Positions 53,470-63,297 of a stretch of DNA of 64,000 bases are shown in pieces. The DNA lies in contig JAUJOF010000006.1 in NCBI GenBank assembly GCA_030447785.1, forward strand, positions 1 through 64,000, written 5' to 3'. Source of the DNA: Solirubrobacteraceae bacterium. Its GTDB lineage: Bacteria > Actinomycetota > Thermoleophilia > Solirubrobacterales > Solirubrobacteraceae. The first letter of the stretch is position 1, and each line of letters opens with the position of its first letter. The translations under genes and the position numbers were made by a program. Under the pieces are notes generated by a model. It made no database searches. It was given only the letters and a program-made list of their open reading frames with translations, and was not told the origin of the DNA.

Positions 53470-54635
53470 GCGCCGCCGGCGAGGCGCTGTGCCGCGGCGG
53501 CGCAGGCCTCCAGCGTGGGTACGAGCGCCACGCGCACGTGTCCGGCGCCGGCCGCGCCCAGGAACGAGCCGGGGGCGACCACGACCCCGTGCTCGTCCAG
53601 CAGCCACGTCGCGAAGGTCGCATCGTCGCCCCCGCCGGGGACCGCGAGCCACAGGAAGAAGGTGCCCCGCCCGCCCACCGGCTCGAGCCCGACGGCCCGC
53701 AGCGCGGGCAGCAGGATGTCGCGCTTGGCGCGATAGAGCGCGCGCACGTCCTCGACGTGGGCCTCGTCGCCCCACGCGGCGGCCGAGGCGCGCTGCACGA
53801 ACTCCTGGGGGGTGGTCCCCGTGGTGGGACGCAGGCGCCGGACGGCCTCGATCAGCCGCGCGTCGCCGGCCAGGAAGCCCGAGCGGTAGCCGGGCATGGA
53901 CGAGCGCTTGGACAGCGTGTTGAACACCGCCACGTTGGCCCGGTCGGTGAGCTGCAGAGCAGAGGAGGGCGGGTCGCCCTCCAGCCACAGCTCGCTGTAG
54001 GCCTCGTCGCTGGCCAGCACCGCGCCGGCCGCGCGGCAGCGCCCGGCCAGCTCGCCCAGCAACTCCAGGCCGGCCACCGCGCCGGTGGGGTTGTTGGGTG
54101 TGTTGATCCACAACAGCGCCAGGCGGGCCCACTCGGCGGCAGCGAGATCGTCGGGGTCGGGCACGAACCCGCGCTCGGCGCGCAGAGGGAGCTCGACCAC
54201 GTCGGCGCCCGCGAACTGGGCGCCGCGGGCGGGTACCGGATAGCCCGGTGTGGTGACCGCCACGAGGTCGCGCCCCGGGCCGACGACCACCTGGGCGAGC
54301 TGGAAGATCGCCTCCTTGGAGCCCAGCGTGGGCACCACCTCGCCGTCGGGGTCCAGGCCGGCGCCGAAGCGCCGGCCCACCCACGCGGCCACCGCGGCGC
54401 GCAGTTCGGGCAGCCCGACAGCCAGGGGATAGGTGGAGACGGGCGTGATCGCCTCGGCCAGGGCGGCGCGGATGAAGGCGGGGGTCTCCTCGCGCGGCTC
54501 GCCCACGCCGAAGTCGATGAGGGCGAGCCCCCGCGCGGCCGCGGCCTCGGCCGCCTCGCGCAGGCGGGTGAAGGGATAGGTGCCCTGCGCGGCGAGGAGA
54601 GGGTTGACCGGCAGCGATGGGGCGCCGCCGCTCAC
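53466..54635 (-). CDS. dapC: Succinyldiaminopimelate transaminase
   Basis: PLP aminotransferase of class I that makes N-succinyl-LL-diaminopimelate. Seen motifs: TYPLAVGLPELRAAVAAW, WINTPNNPTGAV, ASDEAYSELW, and the PLP lysine in FNTLSKRSSMPGYRSGF, then TTPQEFVQRA. Length is 389 residues. GTG 54635 overlaps the dapE stop (GTGA) and its own stop overlaps dapD (ATGA), so dapE-dapC-dapD are tightly coupled. The context decides DapC over other aminotransferases of the family. Confidence 0.93.
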   Translation of the reverse strand: MSGGAPSLPVNPLLAAQGTYPFTRLREAAEAAAARGLALIDFGVGEPREETPAFIRAALAEAITPVSTYPLAVGLPELRAAVAAWVGRRFGAGLDPDGEVVPTLGSKEAIFQLAQVVVGPGRDLVAVTTPGYPVPARGAQFAGADVVELPLRAERGFVPDPDDLAAAEWARLALLWINTPNNPTGAVAGLELLGELAGRCRAAGAVLASDEAYSELWLEGDPPSSALQLTDRANVAVFNTLSKRSSMPGYRSGFLAGDARLIEAVRRLRPTTGTTPQEFVQRASAAAWGDEAHVEDVRALYRAKRDILLPALRAVGLEPVGGRGTFFLWLAVPGGGDDATFATWLLDEHGVVVAPGSFLGAAGAGHVRVALVPTLEACAAAAQRLAGGA

Positions 54636-55708
54636 GCCGCCGCTCCGGCGAACGCCGCCAGGGTCTCGTAGGCGCGCACGAGGGCGGCCTCCTCGACGCG
54701 CTCGTCGCGGCGGTGGGCCATCGCCGGGTCGCCGGGGCCGAAGTTCACCGCCGACAGCCCGTGGGCGGCGAACTCGGCGATCGGGGTCCACGCCTGCTTG
54801 GGCTCCACCGCCAGGCCCCCGACCTCCGCGAGCGCGCGGACGAGCGGGTCGTTCGCGGTCACAGGCGCCGAGGGGGCGTTGGAATCGATCGTCAACGCTC
54901 CGAACGGCGAGCACCAGCCGTGCAGGCGCGCCTCCGCCTCGGCGCCCGCCAGCCCCGGCGGATAGCGGTAGTTGACGTGCGCCCTGGCCTCGTCGGGCAC
55001 GACGTTCCCGGCGATGCCGCCCGCCACCCGCGTGATCGAGACCACCTCGGTGAACGTCAGCCCTTCGAAGGCGTGCTCCACCGGCTCGCGCGCGGCCAGC
55101 GCGGCGATCCCCGCGCCCGCCCGGTGCACCGCGTTGTCGGCCAGCCATGGACGCGCGGAGTGCCCGCTGCGCCCGTGGAAGGTCCACGTCGCGTTGATGT
55201 TGCCCAGGCAGCCGGCCTGGACGGCGTTGGCGGTGGGCTCCATCATCACGACCAGGTCAGCCTCGAGCAGGCCGGGTTCGCGGGCCAGGAGCGGGGTGAG
55301 GGCCGACTCGGCGACCGCCAGCTCCTCGCGGCCGAAGAACACGTAGCCCAGATCGACGGCGTCGCCGCCCGCGCCCGCCAGGGCGAGCTCCACCATCACC
55401 GCCACCGCACCCTTCATGTCGCTCGCGCCCAGCCCGTGCACCGCGCCGGCCTCGCGGCGGCCGGGCCGGTTGCCCTGGGCGGGCACCGTGTCGAGGTGCC
55501 CGGCCAGCAGGACGAGCGGCCTCGGACCGCGCTCCAGCGTCCCGGCCAGGACGCAGGTGTCGCCGGAGTCGGTCACCGCCACCCCGCCGTCGCGTAGCAC
55601 CTGCTGGATGCGTTCGGCCAGCGCCGCCTCGTCGCGCGACTCGGAGGGCACGTCGACCAGCGCGAGGGTACGATCGGCCAGGCGCTGCGCAAGAAGGGCG
55701 GGCGGCAC
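54632..55708 (-). CDS. dapE: Succinyl-diaminopimelate desuccinylase
   Basis: M20 metallopeptidase that removes succinate to give LL-diaminopimelate. Metal-site segments are LLAGHLDTVPAQGN, LGASDMKGAVAVM, FFGREELAVAES, and a lid/dimerisation domain with GRSGHSARPWLADNA. The C terminus has NFGPGDPAMAHRRDE. Length is 358 residues. The ORF reaches to 56866, but GTG 55708 is the start since DUF429 occupies the opposite strand from 55730. First gene of the dapE-dapC-dapD operon. Confidence 0.93.
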   Translation of the reverse strand: MPPALLAQRLADRTLALVDVPSESRDEAALAERIQQVLRDGGVAVTDSGDTCVLAGTLERGPRPLVLLAGHLDTVPAQGNRPGRREAGAVHGLGASDMKGAVAVMVELALAGAGGDAVDLGYVFFGREELAVAESALTPLLAREPGLLEADLVVMMEPTANAVQAGCLGNINATWTFHGRSGHSARPWLADNAVHRAGAGIAALAAREPVEHAFEGLTFTEVVSITRVAGGIAGNVVPDEARAHVNYRYPPGLAGAEAEARLHGWCSPFGALTIDSNAPSAPVTANDPLVRALAEVGGLAVEPKQAWTPIAEFAAHGLSAVNFGPGDPAMAHRRDERVEEAALVRAYETLAAFAGAAA

Positions 55709-55729
55709 GGGTAGGCCATCCTCCCAGGC

Positions 55730-56569
55730 ATGCGCTACTGCGGCATCGACGTCTCCGCACGGGCTGAGGCCCAGCAGCTGTGCACGCTGCACGAGCGCCG
55801 CGGGGCCGAGGGTCCCGAGCTCGTAGCGACCTTCTACGAGCCCGGCGACGTGGCCGCGGTCGCGCGTACGGTGCTGGGCTTCGGCGGCGAGGCCGTCGTC
55901 GCGCTCGACGCCCCCACCGGCCACCGCCTCGACCTGCTCGCCCCCGGAGAGCCGCTGCGCGAGACCCTGGGGCTGCCCAGCGGGCGCTTCGAGCGCCACC
56001 GGGTCTGCGACGCGCTGCTCTTCCGCCGGCGCATGCCGCTGTACCCCGTGCCCGCCTCGCTGGGCGCGCAGCGCACGTGGGAGACGTGGATCGCCACCGC
56101 CTTCGCGCTGGCGGAGGCGCTGGCACCGCTCGGGCGCTTCACGCCCCCGCCCCCGCGCGAGGTGCCCGCGAACGGCGATCAGGCCCCCGACGCCGAACTG
56201 CGCGGGAGCGTCGAGCCGGGCGCCCTGCGCTTCGGGCGGCTGTGCGAGACCTATCCCGAGGCGGTCTTCTGCGCGCTGCTGGGTCACCGCCCGTCCTCCA
56301 AGCGCACGCCCTCGGGCCTGCAGCAGCGGATCGCTGCGCTGCGCCTGCGCGGGGTCGCTGACGACGACGGCGGGCTGTGGCACCGCAGCCTGCCCGAGCT
56401 GGACGCCTGCGCGGTCGCCTACGCCGCCCATGCGCTGGCCACCGCGCAGGGCATCTGGGTGGGAGCGCCCGGCGAAGGGGTGATCGTGCTTCCCACCGAC
56501 GAGCTGCGCGACGCCTACGGGCGCCTCCCGCCGCCCGCCCGCACCCCGCTGGCGGTCGCGCCCCGTTAG
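55730..56569 (+). CDS. DUF429 domain protein (RNase H-like fold)
   Basis: 279-residue protein of a family predicted to be nucleases or phosphatases with an RNase H-like fold. Key parts: MRYCGIDVSARAEAQQLC with the first acidic residue, VALDAPTGHR, ERHRVCDALLFRRRMPLYPVP, the CETYPEAVFCALLG segment and LDACAVAYAAHAL with the C-terminal acidic residue. Biological role unknown. ATG 55730 is 21 bp from the divergent dapE start, so the promoters must overlap the opposing genes. CATCCT lies 7 nt upstream. Confidence 0.85.
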   Translation: MRYCGIDVSARAEAQQLCTLHERRGAEGPELVATFYEPGDVAAVARTVLGFGGEAVVALDAPTGHRLDLLAPGEPLRETLGLPSGRFERHRVCDALLFRRRMPLYPVPASLGAQRTWETWIATAFALAEALAPLGRFTPPPPREVPANGDQAPDAELRGSVEPGALRFGRLCETYPEAVFCALLGHRPSSKRTPSGLQQRIAALRLRGVADDDGGLWHRSLPELDACAVAYAAHALATAQGIWVGAPGEGVIVLPTDELRDAYGRLPPPARTPLAVAPR

Positions 56570-56633
56570 TCCTCGCCGGCCCCCGGGTAGCGCCCGGCCG
56601 AACGCTCCCCAGCGCAAAGGAGGTGAGCATCGC

Positions 56634-56966
56634 ATGCTCACCCTCACCCCGACGGCCTCAGAGGCGATCCGCCAGCTCACCGAGCAGATCCCGACCGAGG
56701 AGGACACCGCCGGCATGCGGATCGCCCCGGGCGACGCGCCCGGCGGCGAAGACACGGCCCTCGAGCTCTCCCTCGTCGAAGCCCCCGAGGACGCCGACGA
56801 GACCGTGGAGGAAGCCGGCGCCACCGTGTATCTCGAGCCCGGCGCGGCCCAGCTCCTGGACGACAAGGTGCTGGACGCCGAGGTCGGCGACGACGGCGTC
56901 GCCTTCCAGATTTTCGATCAGGTCCTCGGCGACCCGGGCATGGACGGCCAGGCGCCGATCGGCTGA
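56634..56966 (+). CDS. HesB/IscA-like small protein without cysteines
   Basis: 110-residue acidic protein with the A-type carrier start (MLTLTPTASEAIRQLTEQIP, GMRIAPGD) and the pattern ELSLVEAPEDADETVEEAGATVYLEPGAAQLLDDKVLDAEV. A-type Fe-S carriers have three conserved Cys; none is present here. It therefore cannot hold a cluster in the usual way. Similar cysteine-free forms are common in Actinobacteria with unknown role. A strong AAAGGAGG site 9 nt before ATG 56634 suggests good translation. Confidence 0.8.
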   Translation: MLTLTPTASEAIRQLTEQIPTEEDTAGMRIAPGDAPGGEDTALELSLVEAPEDADETVEEAGATVYLEPGAAQLLDDKVLDAEVGDDGVAFQIFDQVLGDPGMDGQAPIG

Positions 56967-57045
56967 AAGCCCGAACCACTGGATCACTGCGCACGGCCCC
57001 GCCTGGGGCGGCCATCTCCGGCCGCCTCAGGCACCCGGACCCCCC

Positions 57046-57051
57046 TACACT
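57046..57051 (+). promoter_or_regulatory. -10 hexamer of hflX
   Basis: TACACT ends 9 nt before ATG 57061. Confidence 0.5.
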
Positions 57052-57060
57052 GAGGGGTGC

Positions 57061-58386
57061 ATGCAACGAAGCCGCAACGGGCGCACCGGCCGGTCGCGTC
57101 CCTCGCACGCAGAGCGCGCGACCCGGGCGCGCCAACGGGCGTTCGCCATCGCGGCGCTGCGCGAGGGCGACGATCTGGGCGAGCTGCGCGAGCTGCTGCG
57201 CACCGCCGGGGTGGCCACGGTCGGCCAGGCGGTGCAGCACCGCGAGCGTCCCCACCCCAACAGCTACCTGGGACCCGGCAAGCTCGAGGAGGTCAAGGCC
57301 CATGTGGCCACGACCGACGCGAACCTGGTCGCCTGCGACGACGAGCTGAGCCCCCGCCAGGAGCGTAACCTGGAGGCCGCGCTGGGCGTACCGGTCATCG
57401 ACCGCACGGCGATCATCCTCGACATCTTCGCCGGGCACGCCAACAGCGCCGAGGGCAAGCTCCAGGTCGAGCTCGCCCAGCTCGAGTACAACCTCGCACG
57501 CATGCGGGGCCTGTGGACGCACCTCGAGCGCCTGGGCGCAAGCGCTTCCTCGCCGGGCATCGGCACCCGCGGCCCCGGCGAGACCCAGATCGAGACCGAC
57601 CGCCGCCTGGCGCGCGACCGCATCTCCGCGCTGCGCCGGCGCCTCGACGAGGTCAAGGGCTCGCGCGCGACCATGCGCGCCGAGCGCGAGCGCGCACATC
57701 TGCCCAAGCTCGCGCTGGCCGGCTACACCAACGCCGGCAAGTCCACGCTGCTCAACCGCCTCACCGACGCAGAGGTCGGCGTGCGCGACCGCCTCTTCCA
57801 CACGCTGGATCCCGCCACGCGCGTCCTGCGCCTCAACGGGCGCCCCTACCTGCTGACCGACACCGTCGGCTTCATCCAGAAGCTGCCCCACCAGCTCGTC
57901 GACGCCTTCTCGGCCACGCTGGAGGAGACCGTCGACGCCGACCTGATCCTTCACGTGGTCGACGCCTCCACGCACGAGGAGGAGACCGGCGAGATGCTGC
58001 AGGCCGTCGACGACGTGCTGGCGGGCATCGGGGCCGAGGAGACGCCGCGCCTGCTCATCCTCAACAAGGCCGACGCGATCGACGACGAGCGCCGCGAGGA
58101 GCTGCGCTTCGCCCACCCCGACGGCGTCGCGGTCTCCGCCCTCACCGGCGAGGGCATCGAGGAGCTGGGCGAGCGCATCGAGCGCGCCTTCCGCGCCACG
58201 CTGCGCGGCGTCGACCTGCTGGTGCCCTACGCCGAGGGCGCCCGGCTGGCCGAGCTGCACGAGATCGCCGGCGACCTCGAGCGCAGCGACACGCCCGACG
58301 GCGTGCGCGTGCACGCCCGTCTCCCGGCCGCGGTCGCCCAGCGCTACGAGCGCTTCGCGGTCAACGGCTCCGCCGCCCCCGCCTGA
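57061..58386 (+). CDS. hflX: GTPase HflX
   Basis: Ribosome-associated GTPase that splits stalled 70S particles under stress. The N-terminal HflX domain has YLGPGKLEEVKAHV, ACDDELSPRQERNLE and LDIFAGHANSAEGKLQVELAQLEY, then a coiled helix region with GPGETQIETDRR. The G domain follows: G1 GYTNAGKSTLLN (about 222-233), G3 DTVGFIQKLPHQLV, G4 NKAD. Length is 441 residues. The ORF begins upstream at 56377, but ATG 57061 with TACACT 9 nt before it is the right start. Confidence 0.95.
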   Translation: MQRSRNGRTGRSRPSHAERATRARQRAFAIAALREGDDLGELRELLRTAGVATVGQAVQHRERPHPNSYLGPGKLEEVKAHVATTDANLVACDDELSPRQERNLEAALGVPVIDRTAIILDIFAGHANSAEGKLQVELAQLEYNLARMRGLWTHLERLGASASSPGIGTRGPGETQIETDRRLARDRISALRRRLDEVKGSRATMRAERERAHLPKLALAGYTNAGKSTLLNRLTDAEVGVRDRLFHTLDPATRVLRLNGRPYLLTDTVGFIQKLPHQLVDAFSATLEETVDADLILHVVDASTHEEETGEMLQAVDDVLAGIGAEETPRLLILNKADAIDDERREELRFAHPDGVAVSALTGEGIEELGERIERAFRATLRGVDLLVPYAEGARLAELHEIAGDLERSDTPDGVRVHARLPAAVAQRYERFAVNGSAAPA

Positions 58387-58390
58387 GCGC

Positions 58391-58831
58391 TCAGGCGCCC
58401 GACGAGCCGAAGCCCTGCTCGCCGCGGTCGTCTGCCGCGGGCGGCAGCTCGGCCACGACCTCCAGCTGGGGCGCCCAGTAGGGAACGAGCAGAAGCTGGG
58501 CGATGCGCTCGCCGGAGCGGGCGGCGAAGGGCTCCTCGCCGAGGTTGACGAGCACGACGCGGATCTCGCCGCGGTAGTTGGGGTCGATGAGCCCCGGGGC
58601 ATTGACCACCCCCAGCCCGCAGCGGGCCGCCAGGCCCGAGCGGGGGACCACCAGTCCCGCGGTGCCGTCGGGCAGCGCGAGGGCCACCCCGGTGGGCACG
58701 ACCGCGCGCTGGCCCCGCGCGAGCGTCACGGCGTCCAGGCAGCGCAGGTCGTAGCCCGCGTCCCCCGGCCGCCCGCGCGCGGGAGGCCGCGCGCGGGGGT
58801 CGAGGAGACGGACTCGGAGCGCGTCGCCTAT
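58391..58831 (-). CDS. dut: dUTP diphosphatase, no canonical start codon
   Basis: Trimeric dUTPase that keeps uracil out of DNA. All five motifs are visible: PGDAGYDL, PTGVALALPDG (with PRSGLAARCGLGVVNAPGLID), YRGEIRVVLVNLG, RIAQLLLVP and the C-terminal RGEQGFGSSG. In this frame no ATG, GTG or TTG exists between PGDAGYDL and a point more than 100 nt upstream. The expected start MRVRLLDP region has only ATA at 58831, and it overlaps the stop TAG of the upstream binding-protein gene as ATAG, in the same way as other gene pairs here. End of the importer operon; convergent with hflX. Confidence 0.85.
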   Translation of the reverse strand: MGDALRVRLLDPRARPPARGRPGDAGYDLRCLDAVTLARGQRAVVPTGVALALPDGTAGLVVPRSGLAARCGLGVVNAPGLIDPNYRGEIRVVLVNLGEEPFAARSGERIAQLLLVPYWAPQLEVVAELPPAADDRGEQGFGSSGA

Positions 58832-59826
58832 TCCCGGATGAACCCGAACTGGGTCAGGTACTCGCGGGCGACGGCCTCGGGCTCCTGCGCGTCGACGGCG
58901 ACGCGGGAGTTGAGCTCCTGCATGACCTCGTCGGTCAAGGGCGCCTGGATGCGCTTGATGACCTCCATGCCCTGCGGGCCGATCATCCGGGCCGCCTCGT
59001 CGCGCATGGTGAACGAGATGTTGTACGGCGGGAAGAAGTTGCGATCGTCGTCGAGCACCTGGTACTTGCCGGTGGCCAGGTCGCCGTCGGTGGTGAACAC
59101 GAACGCGACGTCGGCCTCCTTGGAGTCGAGCACCTGGTAGGGCGACTCGGAGGAGACGAACTCCCCGAACTCGATGCCGTAGGTGCGCTCCACGCCGATC
59201 AGGCAGTCCGTGCGCTGCTCGCACTCCGGGAAGCCGGTGACCGACAGGTTCTGCGCCTTGCCCTGGAGGTCTGAGATCACCTTCGGACCGCCCAGTCGCT
59301 GCGCCGTCTCGCGCAGCATGCCCAGGCGGTAGGAGTTCTCGAACGGGGTGGGGGGGAGGGCGACGATCTCCTCCTTGGCGTAGGCGGCACGCGCCTCCTC
59401 GTAGGCCTCCGTGGGCTCCTTAGGCACCTCGTCGAGCTTGCGATCGAAGAACGAGGTCAGCGCCGTCCCGGTGTACTCGGGGTAGGCGTCGATCTCGCCC
59501 TGCTGCAGCGCCTCGAAGGCGACGACCTCCGAGCCGATGTCCAGCTCGGTCTTGACGTTGAAGCCCGCGGCCTCGAGCGCCTGGGCGTAGATCTCGCCCA
59601 GGATGTACTGCTCGTCGAAGTTCTTGGAGCCGACGGTGATCGTCTTCTGTGGGGCGTTGGCGACCGGCTCAATGAGAGTCTGCTGCTGGCCGGACTGGCC
59701 CCCGCCCTGCGCCGACCCGCCCTGCTGGCCGGAGCCCTGCTCCGCGCCGCCGCCGCAGGCGGCCAGCAGGACGCCGGCCGTCAGTACCGCGACCAGGCTG
59801 AGGAGGAAGCGAAATTGACCCTTCAC
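58828..59826 (-). CDS. Quaternary-amine ABC transporter substrate-binding lipoprotein
   Basis: Lipoprotein that binds glycine betaine, choline, carnitine or a similar osmolyte outside the membrane. Signal peptide with lipobox LLAAC (Cys about residue 24), a Gly/Gln/Ser linker, then an OpuAC fold: ITVGSKNFDEQYILGEIYAQALE, IDAYPEYTGTALTSFF, VALPPTPFENSYRLGML and EADVAFVFTTDGDL. Length is 332 residues. GTG 59826 overlaps the upstream permease stop (GTGA). Ligand cannot be fixed from sequence. Confidence 0.92.
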   Translation of the reverse strand: MKGQFRFLLSLVAVLTAGVLLAACGGGAEQGSGQQGGSAQGGGQSGQQQTLIEPVANAPQKTITVGSKNFDEQYILGEIYAQALEAAGFNVKTELDIGSEVVAFEALQQGEIDAYPEYTGTALTSFFDRKLDEVPKEPTEAYEEARAAYAKEEIVALPPTPFENSYRLGMLRETAQRLGGPKVISDLQGKAQNLSVTGFPECEQRTDCLIGVERTYGIEFGEFVSSESPYQVLDSKEADVAFVFTTDGDLATGKYQVLDDDRNFFPPYNISFTMRDEAARMIGPQGMEVIKRIQAPLTDEVMQELNSRVAVDAQEPEAVAREYLTQFGFIRE

Positions 59827-60596
59827 GATGGTTGAACCTTCCTTCTGGGAGTGAACGGGAGGCGCGCCAGCAGCGACCTGCGGCCGCCGGCGGGCTGTGC
59901 GGCGAGCTTGAGCCCCTTGGGCGTCACCAGCCGCTGGACGCCGCCCAGGCCCGCATCCACGGCGAGCGTGATGGTGGCGACGACGATGGCGGCGGCCAGC
60001 TGGCCCGTCCCGCCGTAGACGTTGAAGTTGATGATGGGCTGCCCGAGCGTCTCCACGTTGGCGTAGGGCGCGATGGTGGCGGTGGCCACCACGTTCACCG
60101 CCGAGGTGCGGATGCCCCCGAAGATGGTGGGCAGCGCCAGGGGCAACTCGATCCGCGTGAGCCGCTGGCGCTCGGTGAGGCCCATCCCGCGCGCGCTGTC
60201 GACCGTGTCGCGGTCGGCCTGGGCGGTGCCCACGTAGGCGTTGGTGAGGATGGGCGGGATGGCCAGCAGCACCAGCACGAGCGCCACGTTGGTGAAGCCC
60301 ACGCCGACGAAGGCGATGAAGAAGGCGATGAGCGCGAGCACGGGTACGGCGCGGCCCACGTTGGAGATGCTGACCGCCAGAAACTGGAAGCGCCCGATGT
60401 GACCAAGGTAGGCGCCGATGGGCACGGCGATGGCCACGGCCACCGCCACGGCGATGCCCGAGAGCAGCAGGTGGTTGCCCGTGAGGAAGGCGAACTCCTC
60501 CAGACCGCCGACCTGCACCGTTCCCGCGCGCGACTCGCGCGCCTGGAAGATGAACTCGAACGCGGCGAGGAAGTCCTGGACGATCGCGAAGGTCAC
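59823..60596 (-). CDS. Quaternary-amine ABC transporter permease 2
   Basis: Membrane subunit of the OpuC/OsmU-type importer. About five to six TM segments with the EAA-loop DRDTVDSARGMGLTERQRLTRIELPLALPTIFGGIRTSAVNVVATATIA. Length is 257 residues. The ORF begins at 61244, but the true start is GTG 60596, overlapping the permease-1 stop (GTGA). Ends with a basic tail. Pairs with permease 1 to form the channel. Confidence 0.92.
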   Translation of the reverse strand: MTFAIVQDFLAAFEFIFQARESRAGTVQVGGLEEFAFLTGNHLLLSGIAVAVAVAIAVPIGAYLGHIGRFQFLAVSISNVGRAVPVLALIAFFIAFVGVGFTNVALVLVLLAIPPILTNAYVGTAQADRDTVDSARGMGLTERQRLTRIELPLALPTIFGGIRTSAVNVVATATIAPYANVETLGQPIINFNVYGGTGQLAAAIVVATITLAVDAGLGGVQRLVTPKGLKLAAQPAGGRRSLLARLPFTPRRKVQPS

Positions 60597-61320
60597 GCCG
60601 GCGCCGCCCGCCGCCAGGGCATGAGCGCCCGCTGCATGCCCAGCACGAGGAGGTCCAGCGCGGCGGCCAGCACCACGGCCAGGCCGCCCGCCACCACCAC
60701 GTTGGACTTGAAGTTGATCTGCGCGTCGATCTGGGCGCCCAGCCCGCCGGCTCCCGCGAAGAAGGCCAGCGTGGCCAGCCCCACGGTGGTGGAGGCCGCG
60801 ATGCGCAGGCCGGCCAGGATCTCGGGCAGGGCCATGGGCACCTCGACGCGCAACAGGGTCTGCGTCGGCGTGAGCCCCATGCCGGCGGCCGCGTCCACGG
60901 CGTCGGCCGGGACGTTGCGCAGCCCGTTGACCATGTTGCGAAAGATGATCAACTGGGTGTAGGCGACCAGGGCGATGATCGCCGTGGTGTTCCCGCGCCC
61001 GGTGATCGGCAGCAGCAATAGGAACAGCGCGATGCTGGGGATCGTGTACAGCGCGGCGGTGGCCCCGATCAGTGGCCCGGTCAGCCAGCGCTGGCGGTGG
61101 GCCAGCAGGCCCAGGCAGAAGGCGATCGCGAAGCCGATCGCCACGGACACGGCGACCAGGTAGACGTGCTCGAAGAACGGATCGACGTAGCGCTCGAAGT
61201 TCTCGACGATCCAGCCGGGGCAGAAGCCGTTCTCGGCCACGCACGAGAGGTCGTCGGGATCGCGCTGGGTGAAGAAGCCCTCGGGGACCTGCGGGGCCTG
61301 GGCGAAGAGGGATGCGACGA

Positions 61321-61324
<4 letters not shown>
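60593..61324 (-). CDS. Quaternary-amine ABC transporter permease 1
   Basis: Second membrane subunit. About five TM segments, EAA loop VPADAVDAAAGMGLTPTQTLLRVEVPMALPEILAGLRIAASTTVGLATLA. An extracytoplasmic N-terminal stretch (about 1-45) contains two Cys (SCVAENGFC). Length is 243 residues. GTG 61324 overlaps the ATPase stop (GTGA), so the long ORF to 61699 is not the gene start. Confidence 0.92.
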
Positions 61325-62487
<1,163 letters not shown>

Positions 62488-62496
62488 TGCATCCTC

Positions 62497-62502
62497 ATCT
62501 TA
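62497..62502 (-). promoter_or_regulatory. -10 hexamer of the importer operon
   Basis: TAAGAT on the minus strand ends 9 nt before GTG 62487. Confidence 0.45.
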
Positions 62503-62529
62503 TTCACATCGCAGCCCGGATGCGGTGGG

Positions 62530-63297
62530 TCAGATCCCGGCAGCGCGCCGGGCCGCCGCGTGGGCCGCGTGCTCGAGGTCGTCGGGCAGCGCCGGCAGGT
62601 CAGCGTGCGGACCAATGGCCCGGGCGATGAGCCAGTCGGCGAACCAGGCGTTCTTGGGCAGCAACGGTCCGTGCAGGTAGGTGCCGACCACGTTGCCCCG
62701 GCGTACCCCCTCGACGTCCCCGGCGCCCGTGTTGCCGTGCCCGCGCAGCACGCGGCCCAGCGCCCGCTCGCCCGGGCCGAGGTGGGTGCGCCCCCCGTGG
62801 TTCTCGAAGCCGGCCAGCACGCGGGGGCCCTCCAGGCCGGGCAGCCGCACCTCGATGGCGATGTTGCCGATCAGCCGCTCGCCCTCGCCGCGCACGGTGT
62901 GCAGGTCGACCAGGCCGATGCCGGGCACCTCCTCGGCGCCCAGGCGGTAGGTGTGGCCCAGCAGCTGGAAGCCCCCGCACACGGCGAGGATCACCGCATC
63001 GCGGGCGGCCGCGGCGTGCAGGGCCTCGCGCTTGACCTCCGCCAGGTCGCGGGCGCACAGCACCTGGTCGCGGTCCTGGCCGCCGCCCAGGTAGAAGAGG
63101 TCGTGCGCCTCGGGGTCGATCGTGTCGCCCAGCCCGGCGGGGGTGACCTCGAAGCCGATGGAGCGCCAGGCACAGCGGCGCTCGAGCAGGAGCAGGTTGC
63201 CCCGGTCGGCGTAGATGTTCATCAGATCGGGGTACAGCGCGCACACCCGCAGCCTGTGCCCGAAGCGCGAAGCGTGTGGGTAGACCGGGTCAGGCAT
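62530..63297 (-). CDS. gatD: Lipid II isoglutaminyl synthase glutaminase subunit (GatD-like)
   Basis: Class I glutamine amidotransferase that supplies ammonia to MurT for amidating D-Glu of lipid II. LRVCALYPDLMNIYADRGNLL is the typical start, YLGGGQDRDQ follows, the nucleophile is Cys in LAVCGGFQLLGHTY, and the catalytic His is in GTYLHGPLLPKN. Length is 255 residues. ATG 63297 overlaps the end of the upstream methyltransferase by 8 bp. MurT is not adjacent inside the window; it could lie beyond the right edge. Confidence 0.9.
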   Translation of the reverse strand: MPDPVYPHASRFGHRLRVCALYPDLMNIYADRGNLLLLERRCAWRSIGFEVTPAGLGDTIDPEAHDLFYLGGGQDRDQVLCARDLAEVKREALHAAAARDAVILAVCGGFQLLGHTYRLGAEEVPGIGLVDLHTVRGEGERLIGNIAIEVRLPGLEGPRVLAGFENHGGRTHLGPGERALGRVLRGHGNTGAGDVEGVRRGNVVGTYLHGPLLPKNAWFADWLIARAIGPHADLPALPDDLEHAAHAAARRAAGI

